NCBI GenBank assembly: GCA_029204225.1
Contig: CM055092.1
Location: forward strand, 76,951,679 to 77,015,678
Length of the DNA stretch: 64,000 nt
From: Diphasiastrum complanatum
Taxonomy: Eukaryota; Streptophyta; Lycopodiopsida; Lycopodiales; Lycopodiaceae
Direction of reading: 5' to 3'
A program made the translations under genes and the position numbers. The notes under the pieces were generated by a model, which saw only the letters and a list, made by a program, of their open reading frames with translations, was not told where the DNA came from and did not search any database. Each line of letters begins with the position of its first letter. Within the stretch, counting starts at the first letter, position 1. Shown piece after piece: positions 35,125 to 50,988 of this stretch.

Positions 35125-36590
35125 ATGTTAGATAAAGAATCCAGATTAGAACGATACCGTAAGCTTAGAGAGGAATTTTTACGAAGACAAAGTGAGAGTA
35201 CTAGTCAAAGAAATCTAGACGAAATCATTGCCCAGTTACTTGAACTCCTAATTAGCTTCGGTATGGAGGGTCCTGCTGCACGTTTCACTTCTATCTCTAA
35301 AATTAAATACGATTATTTTAAAGGGACTTCTTCCGATGATGCAGTTAGCTATGTCTCACAATTCAAGTTAATCGCTAATGCGAATAACAAGGGAACTGAT
35401 GTAGACAAACCACGAATTTTCCCTGGTCTGCTAAGAAAGCAGGCGTGCATCTGGTACATCCAAGTTGAATCAGGCCGTGTAGGAACCTAGTACTTGCTGA
35501 AAGATGCATTTCTAAACCAGTTCAGAGAGATCGCTTACAAATCTAGAATTCTTAGATGTCTGAACAATGTTTAGAAGAAGAGTAAAGAATCCCTTTGCAA
35601 ATATACACGTAAGGTTAAATATCTCATAGGAAAACTAACCGGTGTATATCTCATGGATATGCAGATCAAATGGTTTTTGGCTGGTTTATCACCAAAGATT
35701 GATCGGTATTGCAAACAAGGGGACATGACCTCCTTAGCAGCAGTAATAGCTAGTGCCAAAAATTTTGAGACCTCAAAACTAGCACGAAAATGACGATCGA
35801 CTAAGAAATCTCAAAGTCAAAGACTGATTCTAGTGACAACAATGATGATTCAGATTCCGATTCAAGTACCAGTTCTTCAAGCTCGGAATCTGAAAGCAGC
35901 GATTCATCAAAATCAAAAACTGACAAAGGAGAGAGAAAGAATAAACGACGAACTAAACGAAAGGATGACATGAAAGTTGTCGAGGATAAGTCATCAACTT
36001 CTAAAGTTGAAAAGGTTTGGAAGAGTAATATGGCTAACTTTATTAAAAAGTTTAATGACTTGAAAGTGCAGATCTTTAAAGTTGCAGATAAAAGACCAAA
36101 AGCGTCTTCTTCCAACTCAGGAATGTCGTGTACGAAATGTGAAACTTCTGGACACACTAAGTAAGACTGCACTATTGTGAATGTCAAATACATTGAAGAT
36201 CCTGCCCAGGAGGTACTTTTTATTTTTCAAAATGATGCGACTACTAACTATGTACAGGGTACTGTAGCATCAGCCCAACAGGACAGACCCAAGTTCGCAC
36301 CAAGAAGACATAATCCTCCTGAATTTGTTGGACCAGCGAAATCTCAAACCGCGACTAAACCAGTTTTGGGCAACTGCTAAAACTGTGGAGAGCTGGGAAA
36401 TTTTTCTTCTGACTGTTCTCAACCACGAAAGCCGATTGGTTATGTACCATTATGCTCGAATTGTAGAGAGCCTGGCCACAAGTATCCTGACTGCCCTCAG
36501 CCACAGAAGCCGCGACCCAAATATCAGTATGTAGCAACACCAGCTGCTGCAGACACAAAAGTGAAAGCTGTGACTGATGCTGTTGTGTAG
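35125..36590 (+). pseudogene. Element A gag, broken
   Basis: The first frame (35125-35490) starts MLDKESRLERYRKLREEFL and includes a Retrotrans_gag-like segment (YFKGTSSDDAVSYVSQFKL, about residues 70-90). Further frames with stops continue the gag (KWFLAGLSPKIDRY, about 35670), then a Ser/Asp-rich stretch (35820-35900). Three CCHC zinc knuckles follow: CTKCETSGHTK (36130), NCGELGNFSSDC (36380) and CSNCREPGHKYPDC (36455). At least six stops or shifts break it. The IGYVPLCSNC spacer between knuckles is shared with the gag fragment at 48910-49190. Confidence 0.88.
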
Positions 36591-36650
36591 ATAATTGACT
36601 TTATTGAAGGAAAACTGGCAAAGACAGAAGATCAGTCCTGGCCAAGTGAC

Positions 36651-39645
36651 GTGGAGAAATTATTCAAAGTCACAACGAGAAGCAAAAGCTCCTCGAAACC
36701 TGATCAGAAATCTTTGACAAGGCGTAGAAAATTCTCGAATAAGAAATCTTCTAGCAAAACAACGATCAAATCTATGACTAAAGAAGATCTAAAAGATGAC
36801 CCCAACTATGACCGTAATGCTGCGAAGTTATTTGCAAAAGATATCTTGGCAGAAGCAAAAGAAATCATCAATGCTGAACTTCAGACAACTGCTGTAGAAA
36901 AGGTGGTCACATTTGAGGAAGAGGACGAAGAAATCGCGAAGACGAAATTGTCTAGTGTTGTTATCGATAAACCAACGTCGAAATCAAAGACGAAAGAATA
37001 TGACATCATGACTGCTATTGGATCCCTTCGTCTGAACATTACTTTTGAACAGCTATTGGCAGATAGCACTTATTACAAAAAGCAACTGAAAGGCCTTTTT
37101 GTGCCCAAAAAGAAGAAAAAATTTTCTCTGCCAGATGCTGGTGTTTTGTCTATTGATTTAGGTGATTTCGGTGCACATGAGACTGTTAGTACCATTGCGG
37201 GATGTCTGATTGAAAAAGTGCCAATTGACTTTGGTTCTTGTGTGAATATAATCACAGAAGACACAGCTCATGCTCTGGGGCTGGCTGATATTCAACCGAC
37301 ACAGCGAAACATCAAGTTAGCTGATTCGACACGACGAAAACCTGTTGGAGAACTGAAGGATGTCACTGTCTACATTCAAGCCAAGCAATTCACAATGAAT
37401 TTCATTGTTATCAAACCACTCGGTTTGTCATCCTATTCTGTGCTGATTGGACGACCTTGGCTTTATCAATCAAACGCAAGTGTACATTGGAAATCCAGAG
37501 AGCTAAGATTTCAGACTGGTGAGACCAATAATCGAGGTAAGCTAGCAAAACAAATCATAACCTGGAGTCGTGACAAATATGAAGGTGAAACTCCTTTGTC
37601 CGACACCAGCTTTACATCAAAAGAATCTTCGTATATCTTGAATATTTTTTCCAATGAATCTGATATTGAAGACACGAACTCCAAAGAGTCTGACAATTCG
37701 AGTGACGAATTTGAACACGAATTTGGTAACAAAAATCAGGTTGACGACAAGAAAATATCTGTGGAGTCAACCATGCGTGAAATTCATGGCCATACCAAGG
37801 CCAATATGACAGAAGGTATCATTTTACCATATTCTACTGAATTGATTGAACTTGCACCTGGCAGATTTGTGCATGTTTCAAAGTCACTTGGAGAATTGGA
37901 GTTAGTGGAATTCACTGAACTATTGAAAGAGTATCAAGACGTTTTTGCCTGGTCGCTCGACGATTTGAAGGGTATACCTGCAAAATTTGAAGAGCACCAA
38001 ATTGATCTCAAGGAAGATGCTGTACCTATTCGACAGAGACAATATCGTCTCAATCCTAAGTACTCTCTCATGGTCAAGGATGAACTTAAACAAGCACCTT
38101 AAGGCAGGTATAATCTATCCCGTCTTAAGTAGTGAATGGGTTTCACCCATTGTTGTCGTCCCAAAGAAAAAGACTGGCAAAATATGAATATGCCAAGATT
38201 TTCACAAACTTAATGCTGCCACAAGGAAGGACCATCATCCTCTGCCTTTCACTGATTCCATCCTAGATCAGGTTGCTGGTCAAGAGCGTTACAGTTTCTG
38301 TGATGGCTTTCTAGATATAATCAGGTTGGAGTGCGAAAGGAGAATTGTTCAAAGACCACATTCACTACGGATTGGGGCACTTGTGCCTACAACAAAATGC
38401 CCTTTGGTCTTTGTAACACTCTAGCGACTTTTCAGCAAATCATGATGTTAATTTTCGCTGCCTTCCTGAGGACTTTTCTTGAAATAGTTATTGATGATTT
38501 CTGTGTATATAGTGATATAAAGAGACACCTACAAAAGCTGAAATTAACATTGCAATGGTGTCGAGATACTTGTTTATCTCTTCATCCAGAGAAATGTTTT
38601 TTTGGTAAGAAAGAAGGAATATTGCTTGGACACAAAATATCTAACAGAGGAATAGAAGTTGACAAAGATAAAGTCGAGCTTATAAAGAATCTCCAGATAC
38701 CAACCAATTTATGTGAACTAAGAGCTTTCTTAGGACATGTTGGCTATTACAGGAGATTTATTCAAAATCATGCTTCTATTGCTGCCTCTCTTACACATCT
38801 ACTGAAGAAACAAGTGGAATACTTGTGGACAAATGAATAGTAGAAAGCATTCGAAGATCTTAAGCAAAGGTTGATCAATGCTCCTATTCTGAGACCACCC
38901 AACTGGGCTATTTTATTTCACAGTTATGTGGATGTTTTTGCATTTGCTATTGGCGTCTGTCTAAGTCAGAAGGACGACCAGAAGAAAGATCATCCCATCT
39001 ACTATGCAAGTCGACAGCTCAGTGCATCAAAGAAGAATTATTCGGCTATAGAAAGAGAAGCACTTGGCATGAATTTCAGTGTTAAAAATTTCAACATTAT
39101 TTGTTGGGATATGCATTTATTTTTCATGTGGATCATAATGCTCTTAAGTATCTTGTAAATAAACCAGATCTATCAGGATGAATTGCTCGATGGGTTCTAC
39201 TTCTGCAAGAATCACTTATCAAGTAGAGCTTCGTCAAGGAAAATATCATACGAATGTTGATTATCTATCGCGACTCAGCACCGGAAAAACTGAAGACCCT
39301 ATCAATCCCGACATACAAAATGTTGTTATATTCTAGTTGCAACGGATTATGCTACCAAGAACGTTGAAGCAGAGGCGACGAAACGAAACGATGCGAAAAC
39401 TGTCGCGATGTTCTTATTCAAAAGTATAATCACAAGATATGGTTGTCCACTCGAACTAGTAAGTGACCGAGGTACACATTTTTTAAATGACACTATATGG
39501 TTGCTGACAACTTATTTCCTGATCAAACACAGATAAATTACACCGTATAATCCAAATGCAAACGGGTTGACAGAAAGAGCTAATGGAATTTTATGTAAGA
39601 TCCTGACTAAAATTACTATTGCACATGCAATGGATTGGGATCAGA
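36651..39645 (+). pseudogene. Element A pol: protease, RT, RNase H, partial integrase
   Basis: A 483-codon open frame (36651-38102) carries the retropepsin region (PIDFGSCVNII about residue 190, where the usual DSG or DTG reads DFG; then VLIGRPWLYQ) and the RT entrance (YQDVFAWSLDDLKGIPAKF, QRQYRLNP). After frameshifts near 38100 and 38320 the RT continues (CAYNKMPFGLCN, the catalytic VIDDF at about 38490, LGHVGYYRRFIQNHA). RNase H follows (APILRPPNW, YYASRQLSASKKNYSAIERE). Integrase pieces lie at 39340-39645 (LVSDRGTHFLND, PYNPNANGLTERANGI). Integrase stops near DWDQK at about 39640, where element B sequence takes over. The altered protease triad and multiple breaks mark it as dead. Confidence 0.92.
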
Positions 39646-40575
39646 AGGCTTCTGATTTAGCCTAGATCTTTGTTGAAAGATTATTTCGGTTTCATGGTCT
39701 GCCAAGTGACATTGTTAGTGATAGAGATCTTAAGTTCATTGGTCACTTTTCGTCAGCAGTATTGCATAAACTGGAAACTTTTGAGTTTAAGTTCTTTTGA
39801 TCATCCTGAATCAGATGGCCAGACAGAAAGGACTAATCAAACTATGGAAGATATTTTGAGGACGTATGTTTCTCACAGACAATCTCATTGGGAAGATTAC
39901 CTCCCACTGGTTGAGTTTGCATATAATAGTAGAAAACATTCAGCTACAGGTTACATTCCTTTTATGCTTATGTACGGTTTTCAACCTAGATCTTCTAAAA
40001 ATGTTGAGACGAAGTCTGTTAAGATCCAGAAGGTTGCTGATTTTTTGCATGATATGCAAGAAATGTTGCAAGTGGCTAAGGATAGTATCCGAAGTGCTCA
40101 GGATAGAGCTAAATACTATACCGATCTTAAGAGATCTCCAAGAGATTTTAACATTGATAATTGGGTATATCTTAGGATTCCAAAAGATTCTAAGATATTA
40201 CGTACAAGGAAGCATTATAAGCTGTCTACCCATTATTGTGGACCTTTCAGGGTTGTACGTAGAATTGGTTCTTTGGTATATGAACTCGGTCTTCAAGGAA
40301 AATCGACTGCACACCCAGTGTTTCATGTAAGTCCTTTAAAACTAAGTTTACATGATGGTGATACAATTGGATCGGATGAGGATTTGTCCCATTTGGAAGA
40401 TTTGTCATTTAGTGTACCTTTGGAACCTGAGAAAGTGCTCAGAACCAGGGATAAACAATTGAGAAATTGTTCTATCTCAAAGTGCTTAATTCGGTGGAAG
40501 TGTCGTACTGAGGATGATGATTCGTGGGAGAGAATTGATAGCATAAAGAAGAATTTCTCGAATTTTAGTTTCTAA
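39646..40575 (+). pseudogene. Element B pol C-terminus: integrase end and chromodomain-like tail
   Basis: The sequence enters a second, different gypsy integrase (FVERLFRFHGLPSDIVSDRD at about 39667). One frameshift near 39800 leads to PESDGQTERTNQTMEDILRT, then WEDYLPLVEFAYNS, GPFRVVRRIGSLVYEL, and HPVFHVSPLKLSL. It ends at 40575. The 301-codon frame 39670-40575 is largely open. The integrase catalytic N-terminal half, RT and gag of this element are missing. It lies 28 bp upstream of the element B 3' LTR. Confidence 0.92.
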
Positions 40576-40603
40576 GAATAGAAACAGTTTAACGAGGGAA
40601 AAA

Positions 40604-41126
40604 TGTTATGTCCATGACCAGTACATAGGATACAATAGTATATCCTAGTCTTGGATACACGGCACTCCAATGAAACAAGCTGTTAGTTATGCCACGTCAT
40701 ACTGGACGTGACCCGAAAGTAACTAATATCCTTGTGAGGCCCAGAACACACTAAATGGAGTTTAGACAAGGTATGAGACAGTGTATGCATGTGTAGGGTT
40801 ATCAATAGCAATTCTATGAATAGTTGGTCCATGCATAGGACTCTATTCTAGGTGAATCTATGTATAGGGAACATAGGGCTATGCATGGCTATGTGCCCAG
40901 GATGCTTTTGGCTCTATATAAGAGGTCCAAACTCGCCCTATTCCTCATCACGGTTCTTGATTCATTGCCAGGCTTTCACTCTACATTTATGCTTCTTGTT
41001 CCTTGGCTTGGGGGTGAGGCGTCTAGAGATTGATTGGATGCTTCTACTTGGTTGGGTGGTTTCTCCACAGTGTGTTATCCTTTGTGTTTAGGATTTGTAA
41101 GCAGGATCTAAGGAGCTTCCCTTATA
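40604..41126 (+). mobile_element. 3' LTR of gypsy element B
   Basis: This 523-bp LTR starts TGTTATGTCCATGACC after the polypurine tract ACGAGGGAAAAA and ends CCTTATA. TGAAG follows (41127-41131). It is the inverted partner of 28645-29166 and carries the same TATA-like CTCTATATAAGAGG (about 40912). Confidence 0.93.
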
Positions 41127-41818
41127 TGAAGAATGAAATCTAATGTGAAATTTTATTCTTATGTGAACACTGATATAGTTCTTGATCCAAATTAAAGTTG
41201 CAAACTATGTGACCTTCAATGCATGTTTGTATATTAAGGATGTTAGGCTAGGTGAGAGACAATCAGACATTTGGTTACATAAGTTCTTGATAATCATCGT
41301 CTTGCTCAAGCAATTGTTGCAAGGATTATGACTCTAGCCTACAATAGTGTTGAAGCAAATCCCAATGAGTCAAGACTATTGGGATTGATGTCCATTACTA
41401 TCCCTATAAAGTGGTTGTTAAATCCCTAACACCCTTCTTAACAAGATGATAAACATGGAAAAAGAGAGGATATATTCTAAGGGGCTTGCTCAAACATGCT
41501 ACTCAAGTCAATATCATGGAACGAGCTTGAGCTTGAGTATGCTAAATCTAAAGCTCAAAAATGAGTTCAAGCAATAAAACAATCTTAGTAGAACTCTCAA
41601 CGAGCTTGCCGACCAAAAAAAAAGAAACCTAATAAAGAACTAGATAACAAGAAATTGAGCTCATCACCATATTATATTCCAATAACTTTACCCCCCCCCC
41701 CCCCCCCCCTTTTTGATAGAGTTGTATGGAGTATCAATAATATACATGTTATCTAGAATTGAAATTTGAAATTATGGAATATCTGAGCTTCCAACACTAG
41801 CTTGTATTTGTGAAAAAT
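41127..41818. other. Spacer with a poly-C tract
   Basis: No gene is recognised. A run of 19 C (41691-41709) followed by T6 is the only conspicuous feature. Confidence 0.5.
41691..41709. repeat. Mononucleotide C19 tract
   Basis: Nineteen consecutive C residues, rare in this AT-rich window. The length may be imprecise because homopolymers are error-prone. Confidence 0.95.
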
Positions 41819-42605
41819 TGGCAAAATCTAGCTTGGTTATTTTATATTTCTAGTTCATGCGAAAATATCACACATGTGGAGCATGTTCCCACGTGTGGAA
41901 AAAAGTCAAAATCATGTTAATCATGTTGATTTAGGGGTACTCAAAGTTTAGTAGAGACGTCAGTTGTTGATTAGGCCATTTTTGGCATTAGAGGCAATTT
42001 GTGCAAGTACACATGTCAAGATATGATTAGGCCAAAAGTCAAAAGTGATGTAGCTCGAGTTCGGTTAGGCTACTTACATGTGTCAAGATTAGATTTGGTG
42101 TGTGACATGACCCTATGTGTTGGCATGAGAGTTAGGGTCCAATCAAAAGAGAGATAGTCATCAATTTGGCCCAATCAAGTTTGAGGGCTCATATGTCACT
42201 CAACCAATAGGATTTAGAGGAGGAAAAGAAGGGATCCAATCATGTTTCACTCTCATGTTGGATTGTTAATTCTATGTGCCTTACACTCATTGTAATTAAG
42301 TTTTTGGAGTTATGGGATTTCTAAACTACTTTGGTTAATCTAGAGTTTCTCTCTCTAGCCAAGTTTTCTCACTTGGATTCTCTACCCGAGATGAGGGCAT
42401 TTCCACACTTGATTTTCAGTTGTACAAGTATCCACACATGTGAATGTACTTGTCTTGATGATTTATGCATGTAGTAATGTGCTCTTGCCTTAGATTTATG
42501 GAATAGATCTTGGTTTTCAATCTATGTGTGATCTATGTGCAATCACCACATCTTAGGAGATCAAAATCACACTTTGTGGCACTCCCACACGTGTGAAATT
42601 CAACA
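41819..42605 (+). mobile_element. Solo LTR, family G, copy 2
   Basis: This 787-bp element starts TGTGAAAAATTGGC, ends GAAATTCAACA, and is flanked by perfect GTATT duplications (41814-41818 and 42606-42610). It aligns through its length with 6623-7439. It contains several CCAAT motifs (42120-42240) and CACACGTGTG-like palindromes, the last at about 42588-42597. It ends 670 bp upstream of the P450 start codon, in the same orientation. Confidence 0.9.
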
Positions 42606-43274
42606 GTATTTGCATCACTACCACACTATACTACCATTGATTTGTGCGGCAATTTTTTGAAGGGAGAGCTTTAAATATAGCATGGAATGGGTTCTTGTGG
42701 CTGGTCCATGTACATTTTATGTGACTGAATTTAGTGAGCAAATGACACCAAGTTTGTTCTCAATATTATGAGGTGGCATAGTTCTACACCCACTACCCTA
42801 TATGTAGAAGCCAATAGCCTCAAGAGAATGACCTCAAATTTGATGTTGCATGGTAATGTGGTGTTGTAGGGCCACTAGGGGTTGTAGATATAACAATATG
42901 GTCAAATTGCAATGAGGTGTTCTGAAGACTAGAGGGAATGAGGTGGGCTCAGCGAGTTTCGGAGGGTCAATGATTGCCTGGATCAACAGTAGCCATACAA
43001 TATTTCTCGTGCTCTATATTTCAAAGGATGGCGTTTTGGTGGATAACAAGAGAATTACAGAAGGACACATTATGATAACATGAAGACTCTGATCTGGAGC
43101 CCAGTGGTGTTACACCATTTAAGAGGAAGATACGCCAATATATAATCACAAGAAACGAACGAGAAGACGGACAGCAGAAGTTGCTAAGCCAGAGTAGAGT
43201 TACACCATCAAAGAGTAGGTAAGGAACGGAACGTCGAATTGCTGTTTGATGAGCTACAATTCGTAAAAGCAACT

Positions 43275-47432
<4,158 letters not shown>

Positions 47433-48900
47433 AGCATCTCCGCCATAGAAATTTCACAAAACTGCAGCCAGCACATTTGCTCCATACGTGCGTCAGCGCT
47501 AACATATCCTCCTCTTACAAATGTCAAATCATCCCGTAAGCCGTAATTTCGATATATATAATATGGATCACCCTTGCAGCCTTGAAATTCTAATGCTTTT
47601 CGTTTCTGAGTTATCTTGCTACAATTGAACAAAATCATTCTACGCTTTACCGACAGCTTCAGATGGCTCTTTAGAATACTAGCAAAAATACTAGGGAGAG
47701 TGGATCTAGCATCCTTGTGCTAATAGTGTGATGATTGACGACCATGAATACTTTCTAATGTCACCAATGAGTATGAGTGCAAAGCACAACGAAATCGTGC
47801 TCCATTTGGTAGAGTATGTTATGAGTTTTCTTTTGGATGATTGTTGCTATTTTAATATATTATGTTGTGAAACCTGTAAGAACAACATAACTAATTTTCA
47901 TCAACATTTTTGACTGCCTATGCCTCAATCCATGTGAGATATAGTTGATTACAAATAGGGCATGCATTATTAAAAGATTTATTGGTTATATGTAGTCTAG
48001 ACCTATCTTCTCAAGTTGTTTCTGGGGCAAGAACCAGCCTCATTGTCATAAATTACATATATTGGGGCATGATTGTCGTTGATGCATTCGGTAATGAACA
48101 AATTTGTTGATAATAGGCCAATAAAAGAATGTGTTGGTCATGAGAAATATGTTGAAAAAGTGAGTTTTGAGGACCTTGAATAGGTCTACCATGACCTACA
48201 TGCATCAGAAGTTACTCTTTGATCAACTCAGATTTTCAAGAGCTATCTAATACAATTTCGATCTAGGCAAGAGCTCCTGTGCACAAAAAGCAATCATCAT
48301 CCAAAGTCAAACAAGTTTCATGCATATCCTTGCAAAAATTAAGTAAATCTCATTATGGAAGAGCCAAACAAGCACCTTGCTCTTGAGTAGAAAGAGAAAC
48401 CAACCAAGCTCTCTAGTAGAGAGAGAATAGACCAAAAGAATGCAAGTCAAAAAATTGATTAACTCTCAAAATTGTTCCAAGTACAATGAGACTCCACATC
48501 CATAGAGTGGTAGCTCGAGCTCCTACTCAATAAGGCATGTAATCACCTCTAAGCATGATTGTATCCATGATTTGCATGATGAATTTGACCTATGGTGCAC
48601 TACTTGCCAATTTGCACGTCTACAGTTTATGACATGTGTCAACTTCTCATAGGACTCGAGATGGATGTCTATTTGCCTGTCCTAAACATGCATTTCAATT
48701 TGTAAAAGTCATGAGTGGATTGAGGCCCAACCTCATGATGACACTCGACATGCTTCTACATGACTAGCTTTTGTCTACTTTCACATTGCTTTATGAAATA
48801 AGCTAATTTATGGCATGAATTGACTAATGCATTTAGGCCTACTACTCCACACATTTAGAGTTGGAAGTTAGCATCACTGGGCCATGATGAATCGTCTGCA
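47433..48900. other. 3' flank of P450, nothing recognised
   Basis: Only short frames. The 3' UTR of the P450 presumably lies at the start, but no polyadenylation site can be assigned. Confidence 0.45.
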
Positions 48901-48909
48901 CACATCTCG

Positions 48910-49190
48910 ATTCTCTAAACCACTTCATCTTTAGTTTGACTCTCTTTATTGGTATTGGGTTTGACATACTTTACAAACATCTTTTTAACCAGTGGCTTAG
49001 GACATTCAGATGTGATATGTCCTTCCCCTTGACAGTTCCTACATAAAGGCACATAACCAATTTGCCTTTTTGGCTTAAGACATTTCGTGGAATAATGTCT
49101 TAGAGCTCCACAATGATAACAAGTGGGATTATTCTTGTTCATTTGGGTACCAGGTTTTTGTTGATTTGGTACATATTTCTGCACTAGTAC
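48910..49190 (-). pseudogene. Gypsy gag zinc-knuckle fragment
   Basis: The minus strand encodes two CCHC knuckles (CYHCGALRHYSTKC and CRNCQGEGHITSEC) separated by KRQIGYVPL, the same spacing and spacer as in element A gag (36380-36500). The rest of gag and pol is not seen, so it is an isolated fragment. Confidence 0.8.
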
Positions 49191-49299
49191 AGACTTCCTT
49201 GGCGATGGTTTATAATTAGATGCTTGCTGGATGGTATTCCTCTCATAGACAGCTTCACTTGTCTTCCATTAAATAAACAAGTTACCACATTTTTTGACG

Positions 49300-50988
49300 A
49301 ATCTTTCTCGCATTGCTCCACATAGACAACCTGCAATTTTAATTTACATTATGTATGGTGATGTCCTTCTTGTTTGCATTAGTACACTAGACATTTGATT
49401 TTTCTATGATGGTGGCCGATCTTTTCTTGTAACCTTCAACTCATCAAACTTTTAGTCAAAATACTTCCTTCTTTCAAATATTCTTTTGTTTATGATTAGT
49501 CTTCTAGTGTCTTCACTTTTCTTCCGATCATTAGGATATTTGGCGTGAAAGAATCCATCTTGAGTAACCAATTTCTAAAAATTGTTTCAGAAATTGATTT
49601 TCAAATTGGTCCATGTGGAAACCAAAGCTGAAAAGATTGTTAATACAAAAGGCAATCAAAATTGATAAATCGATACACTTTTCGATTCTTGATGTCACTA
49701 ATCCAATGTTACACTGGCACGCAAAGCACACGACATCATTCATGAAACATCATTATGGAATTTTTTACGAAAACTCAGTTTTCAATAATCCACTAGCCAC
49801 TCACACTGGTCAATGATAGAATCGTCAGAGTACATGCGTATAACCACTCAAAACAACTATAGACATAAGATGCATGTCAAAAACACTCACAAAATCTCCA
49901 TGCAACTAACTTTTACAAGCACAATACACTAAAGTTGGGAAAAAACAGACATATGATCAAAACAATTCGAAATTTTTGGAAATTGTACATTGACTTCCGA
50001 CGACGATATCTTAGGCTATAGTTCACCAAATTGGTTGTGATAAAACACACTAGCAAAGGAGAGCATATTTTCGAGATGACTGCCACCTCAACTTCACACG
50101 TGTGAAAATAATACCTGAAATTTTATATAAGGCGCACTTTTCCTGGGAGATTTTTTTTCAAAATCACCAAAATGCCATATATCCTATGCACATAATTTTG
50201 TTCTAATGAATCATAATGACTCACAAATCTTGCGTCTTACAAGAAATATAACTCAAAACAAATAGTTTCTAGTGAATTCTCTTCACACTGCTCATTTAAC
50301 CAATTAACTTTATCTAGGAGTAGCCAAGTTACTCAAGCTAAGTGCTAGTGATTTAGAAATCTCAAATGTCCAAGTCACAAATCTCAATTTTATAAGTTTA
50401 ACAACACATTTAGATTTTTATCCGAAATATTTCTAAGTTAATGTATAAATCTTCCAAGACATCTTGGACATAAAACTAGTGCATCTACTTGTGTGCACTT
50501 GGTCCAAGAAATTGGTATTGCTAGACTTGTGCACTCAAGATACAATGCATATAATTTTGATTTTTGTGGCTTCAATAGATCTAATATGGTTTTTTTTTAA
50601 TGTCATTGGACACAATGCTCTCATCATGCTTAAAATGTTTGTAGATGGATGTTTTTTTTTGAGAGATTCATAAAACTTTTGAAAGATTTTGTGCGTCAAA
50701 AGGCCCTTGGCCAAAGGAAATCATGGCAAGAGAGGTGATTACTGCAAGAATATCTTATTTATGTTATTGAATTTTTGTTTCAAATATATATGTCTACTCC
50801 GTGTCTAATCCACAACTATGGAATCCAGCCTTGCAACATTTTAACTTGAAACTTTATTAGACGAACTGCCCTGCAGATCATTTTATTACTATATACTTAA
50901 TTTTTCTGTTAAAGTAGAACACAAAACTACAGGTGAGAACAATAATTATACTACCTACACAGACATAAGTTATAATCGAGTGCCAAAA
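49300..50988. other. Spacer, nothing recognised
   Basis: AT-rich DNA with short frames only. One CACACGTGTG palindrome lies at 50096-50105. The 3' flank of the polyketide synthase gene is at the right end. Confidence 0.45.

Noticed and set aside
39340-40575. A single gypsy pol with one frameshifted integrase
   Set aside because: Two different integrase segments are present in series (ending near DWDQK, then restarting at FVERLFRFHG), and the following LTR belongs to element B, not A.
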